Shown: positions 43,659-53,099 of the stretch, piece after piece
Layout: every line of letters starts with the position of its first letter
Position numbering within the stretch: position 1 is the stretch's first letter
NCBI GenBank assembly: GCA_002378005.1
Contig: DFQY01000029.1
Coordinates: forward strand, 55,909 to 119,908
Source of the DNA: Flavobacteriales bacterium UBA3477
GTDB lineage: Bacteria > Bacteroidota > Bacteroidia > Flavobacteriales > Schleiferiaceae
Reading direction: 5' to 3'
DNA length: 64,000 nucleotides
Notes under the pieces: model-generated
Seen by the model: only the letters and a program-made list of their open reading frames with translations
The model's database searches: none
Told to the model about the DNA's origin: nothing
Position numbers and translations under genes: made by a program

Positions 43659-43678
43659 TTTACTCATCAATTTAGCTC

Positions 43679-46600
43679 ATGCGTACTAAGATTTTCGCGA
43701 TGTTGTTGGCGTTCAGTTCCTTCAGCGCGCTTAACGCACAGATTACCACTGATTCCACCCGTTATGTATACGGCGACCTAGGAGTTCAGCAGGTAGCCCC
43801 CGTAAACATTAACTCTCAATCCTCTTGTGCCGATACTCTGGGTATTGCCATACCCTCAGGTCACTGGATTTCCTCAGTGGATGTGGAATACACCATGAAC
43901 ACGACCGGTGGTGGTTTTGGTGGTTCTGCCCCAAATGATATCGGGGTATACCTCGAATTATCAAGCGAGGGTACCAAGGAAGCGGCCCTGGATTACGGAA
44001 CCATCGGGACGAACGGTTCTTCGGAAACCATCACCCGAACCATCAACGACTTCAACGGTGCAGTTACGGATACCTTCTTAGTATTTAAGTTACATGCGTT
44101 CCGTCAACAATTTGCTACTGCTTGTGGTACTAACACAGCGAGTATTGCGGATAGTTCATGGAAGATCACAATCAATACCTATCCGGCACCTACCTGTTAT
44201 CAGCCTACAAACTTAGTCGTAGACTGGACCATGAGTAATAAGGCTAGATTGAGCTGGACCGGCGGTGGTGCAGCTAACTGGGAGGTAGAATATGGAACAC
44301 CGGGCTTCACTCCAGGTAGTGGAACAAGAGTGGCTGCTTCGAGCAATCCTTTCGTGCTTTCAGGCCTTTCGGCTTCAACTACCTATGAATTCTTTGTTCG
44401 AGATTCATGTGGTTTGGGAGATGTAAGTATTTGGTCGGCCTCAGTAGTTGATAGTACGCTTTGTGCGCCTATCACGTTTACGACAAGCTACAACGAAGAT
44501 TTCGACGGTACGGGTTGGTCTGAAGGGTCAGGATTTGATAATGATGGAAGTACCATTGGAAGTTGCTGGCAGCGTAACCCAGCCAGCCCTAATGGCGGTC
44601 AAGGCTATGCTTTTGGTACAGGCACGGATAGTACGGCCACAGCAGGTACGGGACCTAACGACGATAGAACTGGCGGTGGAAATTATGTGTATGCAGAAGC
44701 TAGTGGTGCCGCTAACCAAAGTGTTGCCACTATCACCTCTCCGCTCATTGATCTGAGCGCACTGAGTACGCCGGAACTGAATTTCTGGTACCATATGGCA
44801 GGTGCCCAAGTGAACGAATTAAAGACAGAAGTATGGTCTCAATCCTCGGGTTGGGTGAATGTGGGTAGTATAAATGGCCCTCAACAAGCATCTTCTGCAG
44901 ATACCTTCCTTTTACAGACGTACACATTAGCCCAATTCGCTGATGATACCGTTTTAGTACGTTTTTCAGCCTCAAGAGGATTTGGGACCGCAAATGCTGC
45001 CGATATCGCTATTGATGACTTTGGGTTTGAAGAAGCGCCAACGTGTCCGGATCCATCCTTGCTAGCGGTATATTCAAGAACTACATCTTCGATCACACTA
45101 TCATGGCAAGCCGTGAACGCTGCATCTTGGGATATTCAATATGGTAACCCGGCGGCAAACTTGGGTGCCATGTCTAATACTACTGTAAATACGACTTCAA
45201 ATCCAGGTACTGTAACGGGGCTTTCAGCTGGAACGACCTATAAGTTCTGGGTGCGTGAGGTTTGTGGTCCAAATGATAAATCTGATTGGATTGGACCAAT
45301 TCTCGGAACAACACATTGTACCGCTATTAGCGCGCCATGGTCGGAAGATTTTGATTCGACGACTTGGACACCGGGCTCCGGGGTATATAATGTCGGTGAT
45401 GCATTGGCAGCCTGTTGGGTACGTACGCCAGAAAAAGATACCCTACCGGCGTCGCCATTTAGTTGGGGTGTGCGTTCAGGAACCACAACAACCGGACAAA
45501 CAGGTCCGTTTACTGATGTGAGCGGAACCGGGAATTATATTTATGCCGAGGCATCGAGCGGTGCGCCGAATCAAGAGGCCTTCATTGAATCACCACTATT
45601 GGATTTGAGTGGTTTGCTCAAGCCTCAGGTGACCTTTAATTACCACATGTTTGGGTTTTACGTCAATACTCTGAAGCTTCAGGTTTGGGTCGATAGCACG
45701 CAGACGTGGGATACCTACTTTACGAAATCTGGCAGCCAAGGAAACCAATGGCAGTATGAGGAAGTGGATCTGGCTGGATTTGCTGGAGATACCATTGTAT
45801 TACGCTGGTCAGCAACGAAAGGTAACGGTTCACAAGGCGATATCGCTGTCGATGAAGTTGTAGTCAATGATCAACCGTTGTGTCCGGAGCCGACGCAGTT
45901 TGTGCTATCAGGTGTGACCGCGACGACGGCGACCTTTACTTGGTTGACCGGTGGTTCAACGACTTGGAACATTGTGTATGGATCTGTTGGATTTAGCCCA
46001 AGCGGAAGTAGCTTGACGAATATTACTTCTACCAACCACACCATTACTGGATTAACAGCGGGAACCAGTTACGACGCATATGTTCGTGATACCTGTGGCA
46101 CACTAGGCGCATCAACTTGGATAGGTCCTATTACATTCAATACGTTGTGCGCTCCGTTTACGGCCCCCTACACGGAGAACTTTGACAGTACCTCTTGGGT
46201 GACGGGTGCGAATCAAACGCCGGGTCAGATTGATGGCTGTTGGCAGCGTAGCGATACTGTAGAATATTTCTGGAAGGCGGGTCCTCCGACCAACCATAGT
46301 AACAATACGGGTCCAAGTGGCGACCATACCTCAGGTAGCGGCGGTTACATCTTTACCGAAGCGAATACCGGTTTTGGCGGTGGATCGACATTGACAAATT
46401 CCATAACATCGCCACTAGTGGATGTCACTTCATTGACCACTCCTGAGCTTTCTTTCTGGTACCATATGTACGGATCTTTGATCAATAAGTTGGAGGTATA
46501 TGTTCGTGGAACAGGAGGGAATTGGACCCTAGAGCATACCATTAGTGGTGCCCAGCAAAGTAATGCAACGGCTTCGTGGGAAGAGGCTATTGTGGATATC

Positions 46601-49600
46601 AGCGGCTATGCAAACAATACCATTCAGGTTAAATTTACGGCGTACCGTTACCAAGGATTTAACAACCAAGTGGATATTAGCGTCGATGATGTGGATATTC
46701 ACGAGGCGCCTACGTGTCCGAAACCGAGCAATTTAGCCGCTTCGAATGTGACGAGTAACAGTGTCCAATTAGATTGGACGACGGGTGGCGCAACGAATTG
46801 GTTGGTGAAATATGCCGCGGGTTCTATCGTGGCTGCCGGTTCGAATCCATTCACCTTGACGGGATTATCGCCCAATACCACCTATGATATCTACGTTCGC
46901 GATTCTTGTGGAACGGGTAGTGTGTCGGATTGGGTAGGACCTATTTCGGTGACCACTCTGTGTGGTATGGTGACCGCTCCTTGGTCTGAAGATTTCGACG
47001 GTGTATCATTCGATGCTTCCACAGGAGATATTGACCAGTGTTACACAACCAGTACTTCAACGACGTATTTCTGGCGGACCGGTCAAGGCCAAACGCTGAC
47101 CAACAATACAGGTCCAAACGGTGATCACACTTCAGGTTCGGGCAAATATGTATACTCTGAAAGTGCCTTTGCTTTTGGTGGTGCAGATTCAGATGCGGAA
47201 TTCATTACTGCTGAGATCGACCTGGATACTTTGAGTACTCCTCAGGTAAGCTTCTGGTGGCACGGTGCAGGAAATAATATTGACCAATTAGAAGTGGATG
47301 TATACAGCGGCGGAAGCTGGACGACGGAATTGACCATCGATGCCTCAGGCTATACACTTCAAGCTTCTCCTGCGGATGCATGGCAGGAGGGCGTTGTGGA
47401 TTTGACTTCTTACGCCGGTGATACCATCAAATTGCGCTTTGTCGCCTATCGTGCCTCTACATTTGGGTTCAACTCATTAACGGGGGATTGGGCCATTGAC
47501 GATATTGAAGTGGACAACGCGCCAACGTGTTTCCCACCGACGGCGATCTCTTCTACGGGTAATACCACTACGAGTGTGACCTTGAGTTGGACCACAGGTG
47601 GTGCAACGAATTGGCAAATAGAATATGGACCGGTTGGATTCACACCAGGTGCAGGAACAATCGTTTCTGCCACCACGAATCCATTCACGGCGACTGGGCT
47701 GAGCTCGGCAACCTATTATGATTTCTACGTTCGCGATTCTTGTGGCGCTACTGATGTGAGTGATTGGGCGGGTCCTGTTACTGCACCAACAGCTTGTGGA
47801 ACCGCTACAGCACCGTATTTCGAAAACTTCGATAACGGCTTCGTAGGCGGTACAGATAGTAACCAAGGCCACAACATCGGCGCAACCATTAGCCCATGTT
47901 GGTCACGTACGGATACCGATACAAATTACCGTTGGGGTGGCCGCGACGGCGGTACAGCCACCTTCGGAACGGGTCCAAATGGCGATCATACCAGTGGATA
48001 CGGCAACTATGTCTACACCGAGGCGAGCTTCTCGACTGGTACGCCAGTGGCTACATTGACTTCGCCAAGTATCGACCTTAGCGCCCTCACTACTCCTGAA
48101 ATGCATTTCTGGTACCATTTGTTTGCACAAAACGGTTCTCAAGGAACGCTTACTTGGAGTATCCAGGATGTGAGCGCAGGTATTTGGGTAGATCTAGATT
48201 CTATTTCCGGCAACCAGGGTAACCAATGGATTGAAGTAGTCGAAGACTTGAGTGCTTATGCTAATAAGACAGTGAAGATCAAGTTTACGTCTAAAAAATC
48301 TAGCGGTGCCATCGCACAGCAAGGGGATATTGCGCTTGATGATTTGAGTATTGTGGAGGCACCGACATGTCCGGATCCATCAGTGTTGAGTGCTACTTCA
48401 ACGGCACCGACTGATATTGAGTTGAGCTGGACAACGGGCGGTGCCACAGCATGGCAGATTGAATATGGACAGTCTGGTTTTGTTCCAGGTAATGGAACCA
48501 TTATCAATGTTACTACAAATCCATACACTGTTACAGGTCTGACCTCAGGTGTTACCTATGATTTCTACTTAAGAGATTCTTGTGGTGCTTCAGATTTTTC
48601 TGATTGGATAGGTCCTGTGACGGCGACTACATTAACCTGTGTCGGTGGATGTACATATGATTTGGAACTTACGGATACATTTGGTGATGGATGGACGGGA
48701 AATAACCAAGGAACTGTATTCCATGAATTGAAGATCACTGCTGGAACAACAGTGTATTCTTTCACAATGAGTAGTACTTCGGGTGCTCTTGGTTCAAGTG
48801 AAACCTTCTCATTCAATGTTTGTGATGGGGATACACTTTACGTCGAGTTTGTTGATAACGGCAACTGGCAAAGTGAATGTGGATACACTTTGACAGATCC
48901 AAACGGTATTGTTGTTTCAACTGTAGCTGGTGCGGCGAATGCCAACCAAGCCGGTGCTATGACGGCAGGGGTAAAATATCAAGGCTCTGCCAATTGTTCA
49001 TCACCGTGTCCAGCTCCTGTAGCGGCATTCTCTTCAACAGATACCTACTTGTCAGTTGACTTTGATGCCACAGCTTCTACCGGTACCGGTTTGACTTATG
49101 ATTGGGATTTCGGAGACGGCAATACAGGAACAGGAGACCTCACTACGCACCTTTACGCAGCAGGAGGTACCTACGTTGTGGATTTAACCATTACTGATTC
49201 TTGTGGTCAATCGGTAAATCTCACGGATACCATATTGATCTGTGAGGAACTCATCCCATCGGTTGTGTATTCACAAAGTCAATTCACTATAAACTTTGAC
49301 GCCTCAGTTATTCCAGGTGCGACCTCCGCAGATTGGGATTTCGGTGACGGCACAACTGGCACTGGCTTGACCCCGGCGCATTCATACAGCGGATCCGGCA
49401 CCTTTGCAGTGGATGTTACTGTATATAATGATTGTGGTGATCAAGCCGACACCACCTTGTACATTACCATTTGTGTGCAGCCTGTGGCGAATTGGACCGC
49501 CACCATTGTAAGTGCAGGTGGTGGAGGTATGCAGGTCCAATTTAATGGTACTGCGAGTATAGGAGCGAGTTCATTCCAGTGGAATTTTGGAGATGGTAAT

Positions 49601-49987
49601 ACAAATACCACTTCGAACTATCCGCTTCATACCTACGCTACACCGTCAACAGCTTATGTCGTAACCTTGAAGGTGTTTAATGCTTGTGGGGATTCAGATA
49701 CTAAAACAGGCATTTTGGGTGAGAACCTTGGGGTAGAGGATATGGACCTAGGTCAGTGGACTATTTTCCCTAATCCGGTTCGTACCCAGTTGACTTTAGA
49801 GCACACCTCAGGCGTGGTAGGAATGATCACACTTTTGGATGGATTAGGTCGTACGGTAGTTGAAATGCCGGGCAACGGTCAAGCTACCCAGCAAATAGAT
49901 GTGACTAATCTCAGTGCGGGCTCGTATGTCCTCCGCATCGTTTCGGACGGCGGGTTCTACCAGCAGCGCATACAGATTGTGAAATAA
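43679..49987 (+). CDS. Giant T9SS-sorted surface protein with FN3, MAM-like and PKD repeats
   Basis: A 2102-residue exported protein. Order: signal peptide (MRTKIFAMLLAFSSFSALNAQ); a beta-rich N-domain to ~residue 165; six fibronectin-III domains alternating with five MAM-like jelly-roll domains (residues ~170-1650); a ~110-residue DGWTGNNQG domain; three PKD domains (WDFGDGNTGTG, WDFGDGTTGTG, WNFGDGNTNTT); and a T9SS sorting domain (IFPNPVRTQLTLEH to the end). FN3 units share C-P-x-P-x starts and WxxG/GLS..T.Y-F-VRDSCG cores. MAM units share SPLIDLS-L-TPELNFWYHM and IAIDDF/VDDVDI ends. No protease or glycosidase motif seen, so adhesion or gliding-surface roles are plausible. It has its own terminator and forms a single-gene unit. 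Confidence 0.85.
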   Translation: MRTKIFAMLLAFSSFSALNAQITTDSTRYVYGDLGVQQVAPVNINSQSSCADTLGIAIPSGHWISSVDVEYTMNTTGGGFGGSAPNDIGVYLELSSEGTKEAALDYGTIGTNGSSETITRTINDFNGAVTDTFLVFKLHAFRQQFATACGTNTASIADSSWKITINTYPAPTCYQPTNLVVDWTMSNKARLSWTGGGAANWEVEYGTPGFTPGSGTRVAASSNPFVLSGLSASTTYEFFVRDSCGLGDVSIWSASVVDSTLCAPITFTTSYNEDFDGTGWSEGSGFDNDGSTIGSCWQRNPASPNGGQGYAFGTGTDSTATAGTGPNDDRTGGGNYVYAEASGAANQSVATITSPLIDLSALSTPELNFWYHMAGAQVNELKTEVWSQSSGWVNVGSINGPQQASSADTFLLQTYTLAQFADDTVLVRFSASRGFGTANAADIAIDDFGFEEAPTCPDPSLLAVYSRTTSSITLSWQAVNAASWDIQYGNPAANLGAMSNTTVNTTSNPGTVTGLSAGTTYKFWVREVCGPNDKSDWIGPILGTTHCTAISAPWSEDFDSTTWTPGSGVYNVGDALAACWVRTPEKDTLPASPFSWGVRSGTTTTGQTGPFTDVSGTGNYIYAEASSGAPNQEAFIESPLLDLSGLLKPQVTFNYHMFGFYVNTLKLQVWVDSTQTWDTYFTKSGSQGNQWQYEEVDLAGFAGDTIVLRWSATKGNGSQGDIAVDEVVVNDQPLCPEPTQFVLSGVTATTATFTWLTGGSTTWNIVYGSVGFSPSGSSLTNITSTNHTITGLTAGTSYDAYVRDTCGTLGASTWIGPITFNTLCAPFTAPYTENFDSTSWVTGANQTPGQIDGCWQRSDTVEYFWKAGPPTNHSNNTGPSGDHTSGSGGYIFTEANTGFGGGSTLTNSITSPLVDVTSLTTPELSFWYHMYGSLINKLEVYVRGTGGNWTLEHTISGAQQSNATASWEEAIVDISGYANNTIQVKFTAYRYQGFNNQVDISVDDVDIHEAPTCPKPSNLAASNVTSNSVQLDWTTGGATNWLVKYAAGSIVAAGSNPFTLTGLSPNTTYDIYVRDSCGTGSVSDWVGPISVTTLCGMVTAPWSEDFDGVSFDASTGDIDQCYTTSTSTTYFWRTGQGQTLTNNTGPNGDHTSGSGKYVYSESAFAFGGADSDAEFITAEIDLDTLSTPQVSFWWHGAGNNIDQLEVDVYSGGSWTTELTIDASGYTLQASPADAWQEGVVDLTSYAGDTIKLRFVAYRASTFGFNSLTGDWAIDDIEVDNAPTCFPPTAISSTGNTTTSVTLSWTTGGATNWQIEYGPVGFTPGAGTIVSATTNPFTATGLSSATYYDFYVRDSCGATDVSDWAGPVTAPTACGTATAPYFENFDNGFVGGTDSNQGHNIGATISPCWSRTDTDTNYRWGGRDGGTATFGTGPNGDHTSGYGNYVYTEASFSTGTPVATLTSPSIDLSALTTPEMHFWYHLFAQNGSQGTLTWSIQDVSAGIWVDLDSISGNQGNQWIEVVEDLSAYANKTVKIKFTSKKSSGAIAQQGDIALDDLSIVEAPTCPDPSVLSATSTAPTDIELSWTTGGATAWQIEYGQSGFVPGNGTIINVTTNPYTVTGLTSGVTYDFYLRDSCGASDFSDWIGPVTATTLTCVGGCTYDLELTDTFGDGWTGNNQGTVFHELKITAGTTVYSFTMSSTSGALGSSETFSFNVCDGDTLYVEFVDNGNWQSECGYTLTDPNGIVVSTVAGAANANQAGAMTAGVKYQGSANCSSPCPAPVAAFSSTDTYLSVDFDATASTGTGLTYDWDFGDGNTGTGDLTTHLYAAGGTYVVDLTITDSCGQSVNLTDTILICEELIPSVVYSQSQFTINFDASVIPGATSADWDFGDGTTGTGLTPAHSYSGSGTFAVDVTVYNDCGDQADTTLYITICVQPVANWTATIVSAGGGGMQVQFNGTASIGASSFQWNFGDGNTNTTSNYPLHTYATPSTAYVVTLKVFNACGDSDTKTGILGENLGVEDMDLGQWTIFPNPVRTQLTLEHTSGVVGMITLLDGLGRTVVEMPGNGQATQQIDVTNLSAGSYVLRIVSDGGFYQQRIQIVK
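44189..48650 (+). repeat. Five and a half diverged tandem repeats of ~830 bp (FN3 + MAM module)
   Basis: FN3 units begin near 44189, 45028, 45876, 46705, 47520 and 48360, giving periods of about 840, 850, 830, 815 and 840 bases. Each period encodes one FN3 and one MAM-like domain; the sixth FN3 is followed by a different domain. Copies are similar at protein level but well diverged in DNA, pointing to old duplications. Confidence 0.8.
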
Positions 49988-49990
49988 GAA

Positions 49991-50018
49991 AAAGCCGCCC
50001 CTAGGGGCGGCTTTTTTT
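49991..50018. terminator. Bidirectional hairpin terminator
   Basis: Perfect palindrome AAAGCCGCCCC-TA-GGGGCGGCTTT with T-run (50012-50018) on the plus side and A-run on the left, able to serve both the surface-protein gene and the minus-strand phnA remnant. Confidence 0.9.
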
Positions 50019-50041
50019 ACGTGTTTAAAATTCGGGCGGCC

Positions 50042-50389
50042 TTAGGCCTTTTTCACAAATTCGCTCTTCAGCATCATTGAACCAAATCCATCGATTTTAC
50101 AACTGATGTTGTGACCGCCTTCGACGAGTTTGATTCGGGAAACCTTCGTGCCCGGTTTGATTGGCTTCGGCGCGCCTTTCACGGGCAAGGATTTAATTAC
50201 TGTTACGCTATCGCCATCTTGCAATGGATTGCCGTTGGCATCCAGTAAAACAAGGCCTTGCGGCTGTTCTTTGGGGTTCCATTCGTGGCCACATTATGGG
50301 CACACCATCAGTGCGTCCATGGGGTAGGCGTAAATCCCTTTACATTCTGGGCATGGGTTTGAATCTGATATTGATTTAGGTTTTAGCGG
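50042..50389 (-). pseudogene. phnA: phnA/yjdM-like zinc-ribbon protein gene, disrupted
   Basis: The C-terminal ~60 residues are unmistakable PhnA/YjdM (DGDSVTVIKSLPVKG, KVSRIKLVEGGHNISCKIDG, MLKSEFVKKA). Reading upstream in the same frame gives the rest of the family: CPECKGIYAYPMD, then VCP, a TAA stop (50294-50296), and CGHEWNPKEQPQGLVLLDANGNPLQDG. In relatives the stop position is Glu (CPECGHEW), so a single G-to-T change explains it. There is also no ATG, GTG or TTG between the MFS stop (50390-50392, same frame) and the first CPEC. Both halves otherwise look intact, suggesting recent loss. Reassembly or sequencing error is the main alternative. Confidence 0.75.
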
Positions 50390-51595
50390 TTATTGAAGTT
50401 TTGAATATCGGACCATTGCTCCGGCAAGAAGCGTTATAATAGCTATGCCGGTAAAGGCTGCGCCGGGCGCTTTTAGTTGTAGTGAAAGGTAGCCAATGAG
50501 CGCGCCAAACACGTAGCCCATATCACGCCAAAACCTATAGGCCGAAAGTGCTTTTGGACGCCAAGTGGGGTGGCTATGGTTGCTGATGCCTACTAAAAAG
50601 GTAGGGTAGACCATGGCGGTTCCCAGTCCTAATAGGATGTAGGGTAGCCAATTGGTCGTGGCATTTCCAATGAAAATTAATGCTAGACCTTGAATGGACA
50701 TACCCCACCAAAGCAGGTTGCGGATTTTTCCGTTGTTGGATAAGGGACCAGTGAATAATTGGCCAAGACCCCAAACTGCGGCATGAATACCGGTAAGAAT
50801 TCCCACAGTAGTTAATGTTTGCCCGCTGGCTAAGAGTAAGGAAGGTAAGACCGCCCAAAGCACTCCGTCATTGGCGTTATTGACCACTCCAGTCCAAGTA
50901 ATCGTTCGCAGCGCTGGATCGTTCCAGATGGTTTTGACGAATATTTTTTCTTCGTTGCGATTCTCATGCACTGCCTCGGTTTTTGCTTCTAATACCGCCC
51001 AAGGTTGGGTTTCTGGGAGAATGAAAACGGTAATGAGTGAAGCCACAAGGACGATTCCCATCGCAGCGTATAGGATGGGCGCAATCAGTCCAGTAGTTTC
51101 TGCGTAGTATGCGGCAAAAGCCGAGGAGAGTCCCACGGCAACATATCCTGCACTTTCGTTTAATCCCATGGCCGTACCGCGGTGTTTCAAGCCCACGATA
51201 TCAATTTTCATAATCACCGTAGTCGACCAGGTAAATCCTTGGCTCAGTCCCAAAGCAATATTCGCGAGAATGATAAACGCGCTGTCTCCGGAGTTTAATA
51301 AAATCAATGGGGCTTGTAAAGCCATGGCCCAGCCTAAAAGTAGAGTTCGTTTCCGACCTATCTCCGCGATAAGCTTTCCAGTGAAGAGGTTGGCAATGGC
51401 TTTACTCAAACCAAAAACCGCAACCATCAGCAAGGCGGCTTCAGTTTCGGAAACGTCCCAAGATTTAGTCAGCTCAGGCAAGAGGCTGCGTTCAAAACCA
51501 ACCATGGCACCTACAAAGGCACTCATGATCACAAGAATCCCGAACAGGCCAGCGTTTTCACGCAGTCCCAGCGTTATAGGTCGGTTTTTAGTCAT
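50390..51595 (-). CDS. Major facilitator superfamily transporter
   Basis: Inner-membrane permease of 401 residues with twelve predicted helices. The loop 2-3 signature region reads LFTGKLIAEIGRKRTLLLGW, close to the MFS G-x-x-D-R-x-G-R-R motif. The second half has FTGPLSNNGKIRNLLWWG at the matching loop. A central basic/acidic loop (ETQPWAVLEAKTEAVHENRNEEK) separates the halves. It overlaps the NhaC stop by eight bases (ATGACTAA), so the two transporters are coexpressed. Substrate and direction are unknown; drug or metabolite efflux is a guess. Confidence 0.85.
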   Translation of the reverse strand: MTKNRPITLGLRENAGLFGILVIMSAFVGAMVGFERSLLPELTKSWDVSETEAALLMVAVFGLSKAIANLFTGKLIAEIGRKRTLLLGWAMALQAPLILLNSGDSAFIILANIALGLSQGFTWSTTVIMKIDIVGLKHRGTAMGLNESAGYVAVGLSSAFAAYYAETTGLIAPILYAAMGIVLVASLITVFILPETQPWAVLEAKTEAVHENRNEEKIFVKTIWNDPALRTITWTGVVNNANDGVLWAVLPSLLLASGQTLTTVGILTGIHAAVWGLGQLFTGPLSNNGKIRNLLWWGMSIQGLALIFIGNATTNWLPYILLGLGTAMVYPTFLVGISNHSHPTWRPKALSAYRFWRDMGYVFGALIGYLSLQLKAPGAAFTGIAIITLLAGAMVRYSKLQ

Positions 51596-53021
51596 TCAGA
51601 CGTTTGATTCGAATGCCCACCCAAGCATATACTAGGGTCATCAGCGGACTGATGAGGTTGAAGAAGGCGTACATGAAGTATTCTCCGGTTGCTACCCCTA
51701 AGACAGAGCTTTGATAAGCACCACAGGTGTTCCAAGGGACCAAGACTGAGGTGACGGTTCCGCTGTCCTCGAGCGTGCGGCTCAAGTTTTCTGGAGCCAA
51801 ACCTCTCTCACGGTAAACATCTTTAAACATTCGTCCAGGAACGACAATGGCGAGGTATTGATCGGAGGCAGTGATGTTGAGCACGCCACAAGCGACCAGT
51901 GTGCTGGTGATTAGGGAGGCCGTACCGCGTGCTAGGGATACAATAGCAGTCGTTATGGTCGCAAGGAAACCTGCGGCTTCCATTGCACCGCCGAAGGCCA
52001 TGGCGCTAAGGATGAGCCAAACGGTACCCAACATGCCGCTCATTCCGGATGTGCTTAGTAAGTCTGAAAGAATAGGATGGTCGCTTGAGATGGCGATGGA
52101 TCCATAGACACTTCGCATGGCTATTTCGTACATGGGGTAGGTTCCAGTTCCTAATTGGCCCAATAACTCCCCTTGGAATACGAGTGCCATGATCAGTCCT
52201 CCAAAGATTCCTATGGTAATAGCGACAAGTGCATCGATTTTACGAGCAATTAGCACAATAACACCAACGGGTACTAAAAATAACCAAGGGTTGATATCGA
52301 AGGATTCTAGTAATAAGGATTGAACCGTTGCAATCTCCGCTGCATCCATCGCTGCATCACCGGCGCTCCAACCCAATATGGTAAAGAGTATTAAAGAGAT
52401 GATTAAGGAAGGAATGGTGGTGTAGAGCATGTAACGGATGTGGGTAAACAAATCTGTACCGGCCATCGCTGGGGCGAGGTTGGTCGTGTCGCTGAGTGGG
52501 CTGAGTTTATCCCCAAAGTAGGCACCAGAAATGACTGCACCTGCGACGATGGCGGGGTTGAGGCCGATGGTTTGGCCGATGCCCATCAGAGCAATACCTA
52601 CGGTGGCAGTGGTGGACCAAGAGGAGCCCGTGCTTAGACTGACTAAGGCGGAGATTATGACGGCGGTGGGTAAAAAGAATTGGACATTGATCAAATCAAG
52701 GCCATAATAAATCATCGCAGGTACGATACCTCCTATAAGCCAAGTACCGGCCAGACCGCCGATGAGTATTAAGATGAATATGGCTTGGGTCGTGTCGTGG
52801 ACGTTGTTTTTTATCTTCTCAAACACGGCTTCGACCTTGGTGCCATTTGCGATGCCGATTGCAGCAGCTACGAAGGCACTGAGCATGAGGATGACTTGGT
52901 TGGATCCGCTCAGGGCATCATCGCCGAAGACGTAGCCTACGTTGAACCAGAGCAGCAACATCAGCACAACTAGGGGAGTGAGTGCTAGAAGTAATTGGGC
53001 GGTTTTGTTCGTTTTCTCCAT
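51588..53021 (-). CDS. nhaC: NhaC-family Na+/H+ antiporter
   Basis: Inner-membrane antiporter of 477 residues with ~12 helices. NhaC features: SSWSTTATVGIALMGIG, GAVISGAYFGDKLSPLSDTTNLAPA, and SDQYLAIVVPGRMFKD with VLVPWNTCGAYQSSVLG near the C-terminus. Proteins in this family exchange Na+ for H+, or malate/lactate with Na+ in some members. No neighbouring metabolic gene points to the latter. It heads a two-gene unit with the MFS transporter. Gap 53022-53099 upstream shows only a weak -7-like TAACTTGT. Confidence 0.9.
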   Translation of the reverse strand: MEKTNKTAQLLLALTPLVVLMLLLWFNVGYVFGDDALSGSNQVILMLSAFVAAAIGIANGTKVEAVFEKIKNNVHDTTQAIFILILIGGLAGTWLIGGIVPAMIYYGLDLINVQFFLPTAVIISALVSLSTGSSWSTTATVGIALMGIGQTIGLNPAIVAGAVISGAYFGDKLSPLSDTTNLAPAMAGTDLFTHIRYMLYTTIPSLIISLILFTILGWSAGDAAMDAAEIATVQSLLLESFDINPWLFLVPVGVIVLIARKIDALVAITIGIFGGLIMALVFQGELLGQLGTGTYPMYEIAMRSVYGSIAISSDHPILSDLLSTSGMSGMLGTVWLILSAMAFGGAMEAAGFLATITTAIVSLARGTASLITSTLVACGVLNITASDQYLAIVVPGRMFKDVYRERGLAPENLSRTLEDSGTVTSVLVPWNTCGAYQSSVLGVATGEYFMYAFFNLISPLMTLVYAWVGIRIKRLND

Positions 53022-53099
53022 AGCCCCACAAGTTACACATTAGGAATGTAGGCCTGACCTATTCCATGAAGCATTCGCACGAAAAAATCGTACCGCTGT

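Noticed and set aside
43529..43678. Hidden small gene before the giant surface protein
   Set aside because: The 150 bases hold a terminator and a possible -7 box; no open frame with a start and coding character was seen.
44189..48650. CRISPR or satellite array
   Set aside because: The repeats are ~830 bases, diverged and in one reading frame; they are protein-domain repeats.
50222..50224. TTG start giving an independent 60-residue PhnA C-terminal protein
   Set aside because: The matching N-terminal half is found in the same frame upstream of the TAA, so a broken full-length gene is the simpler reading.
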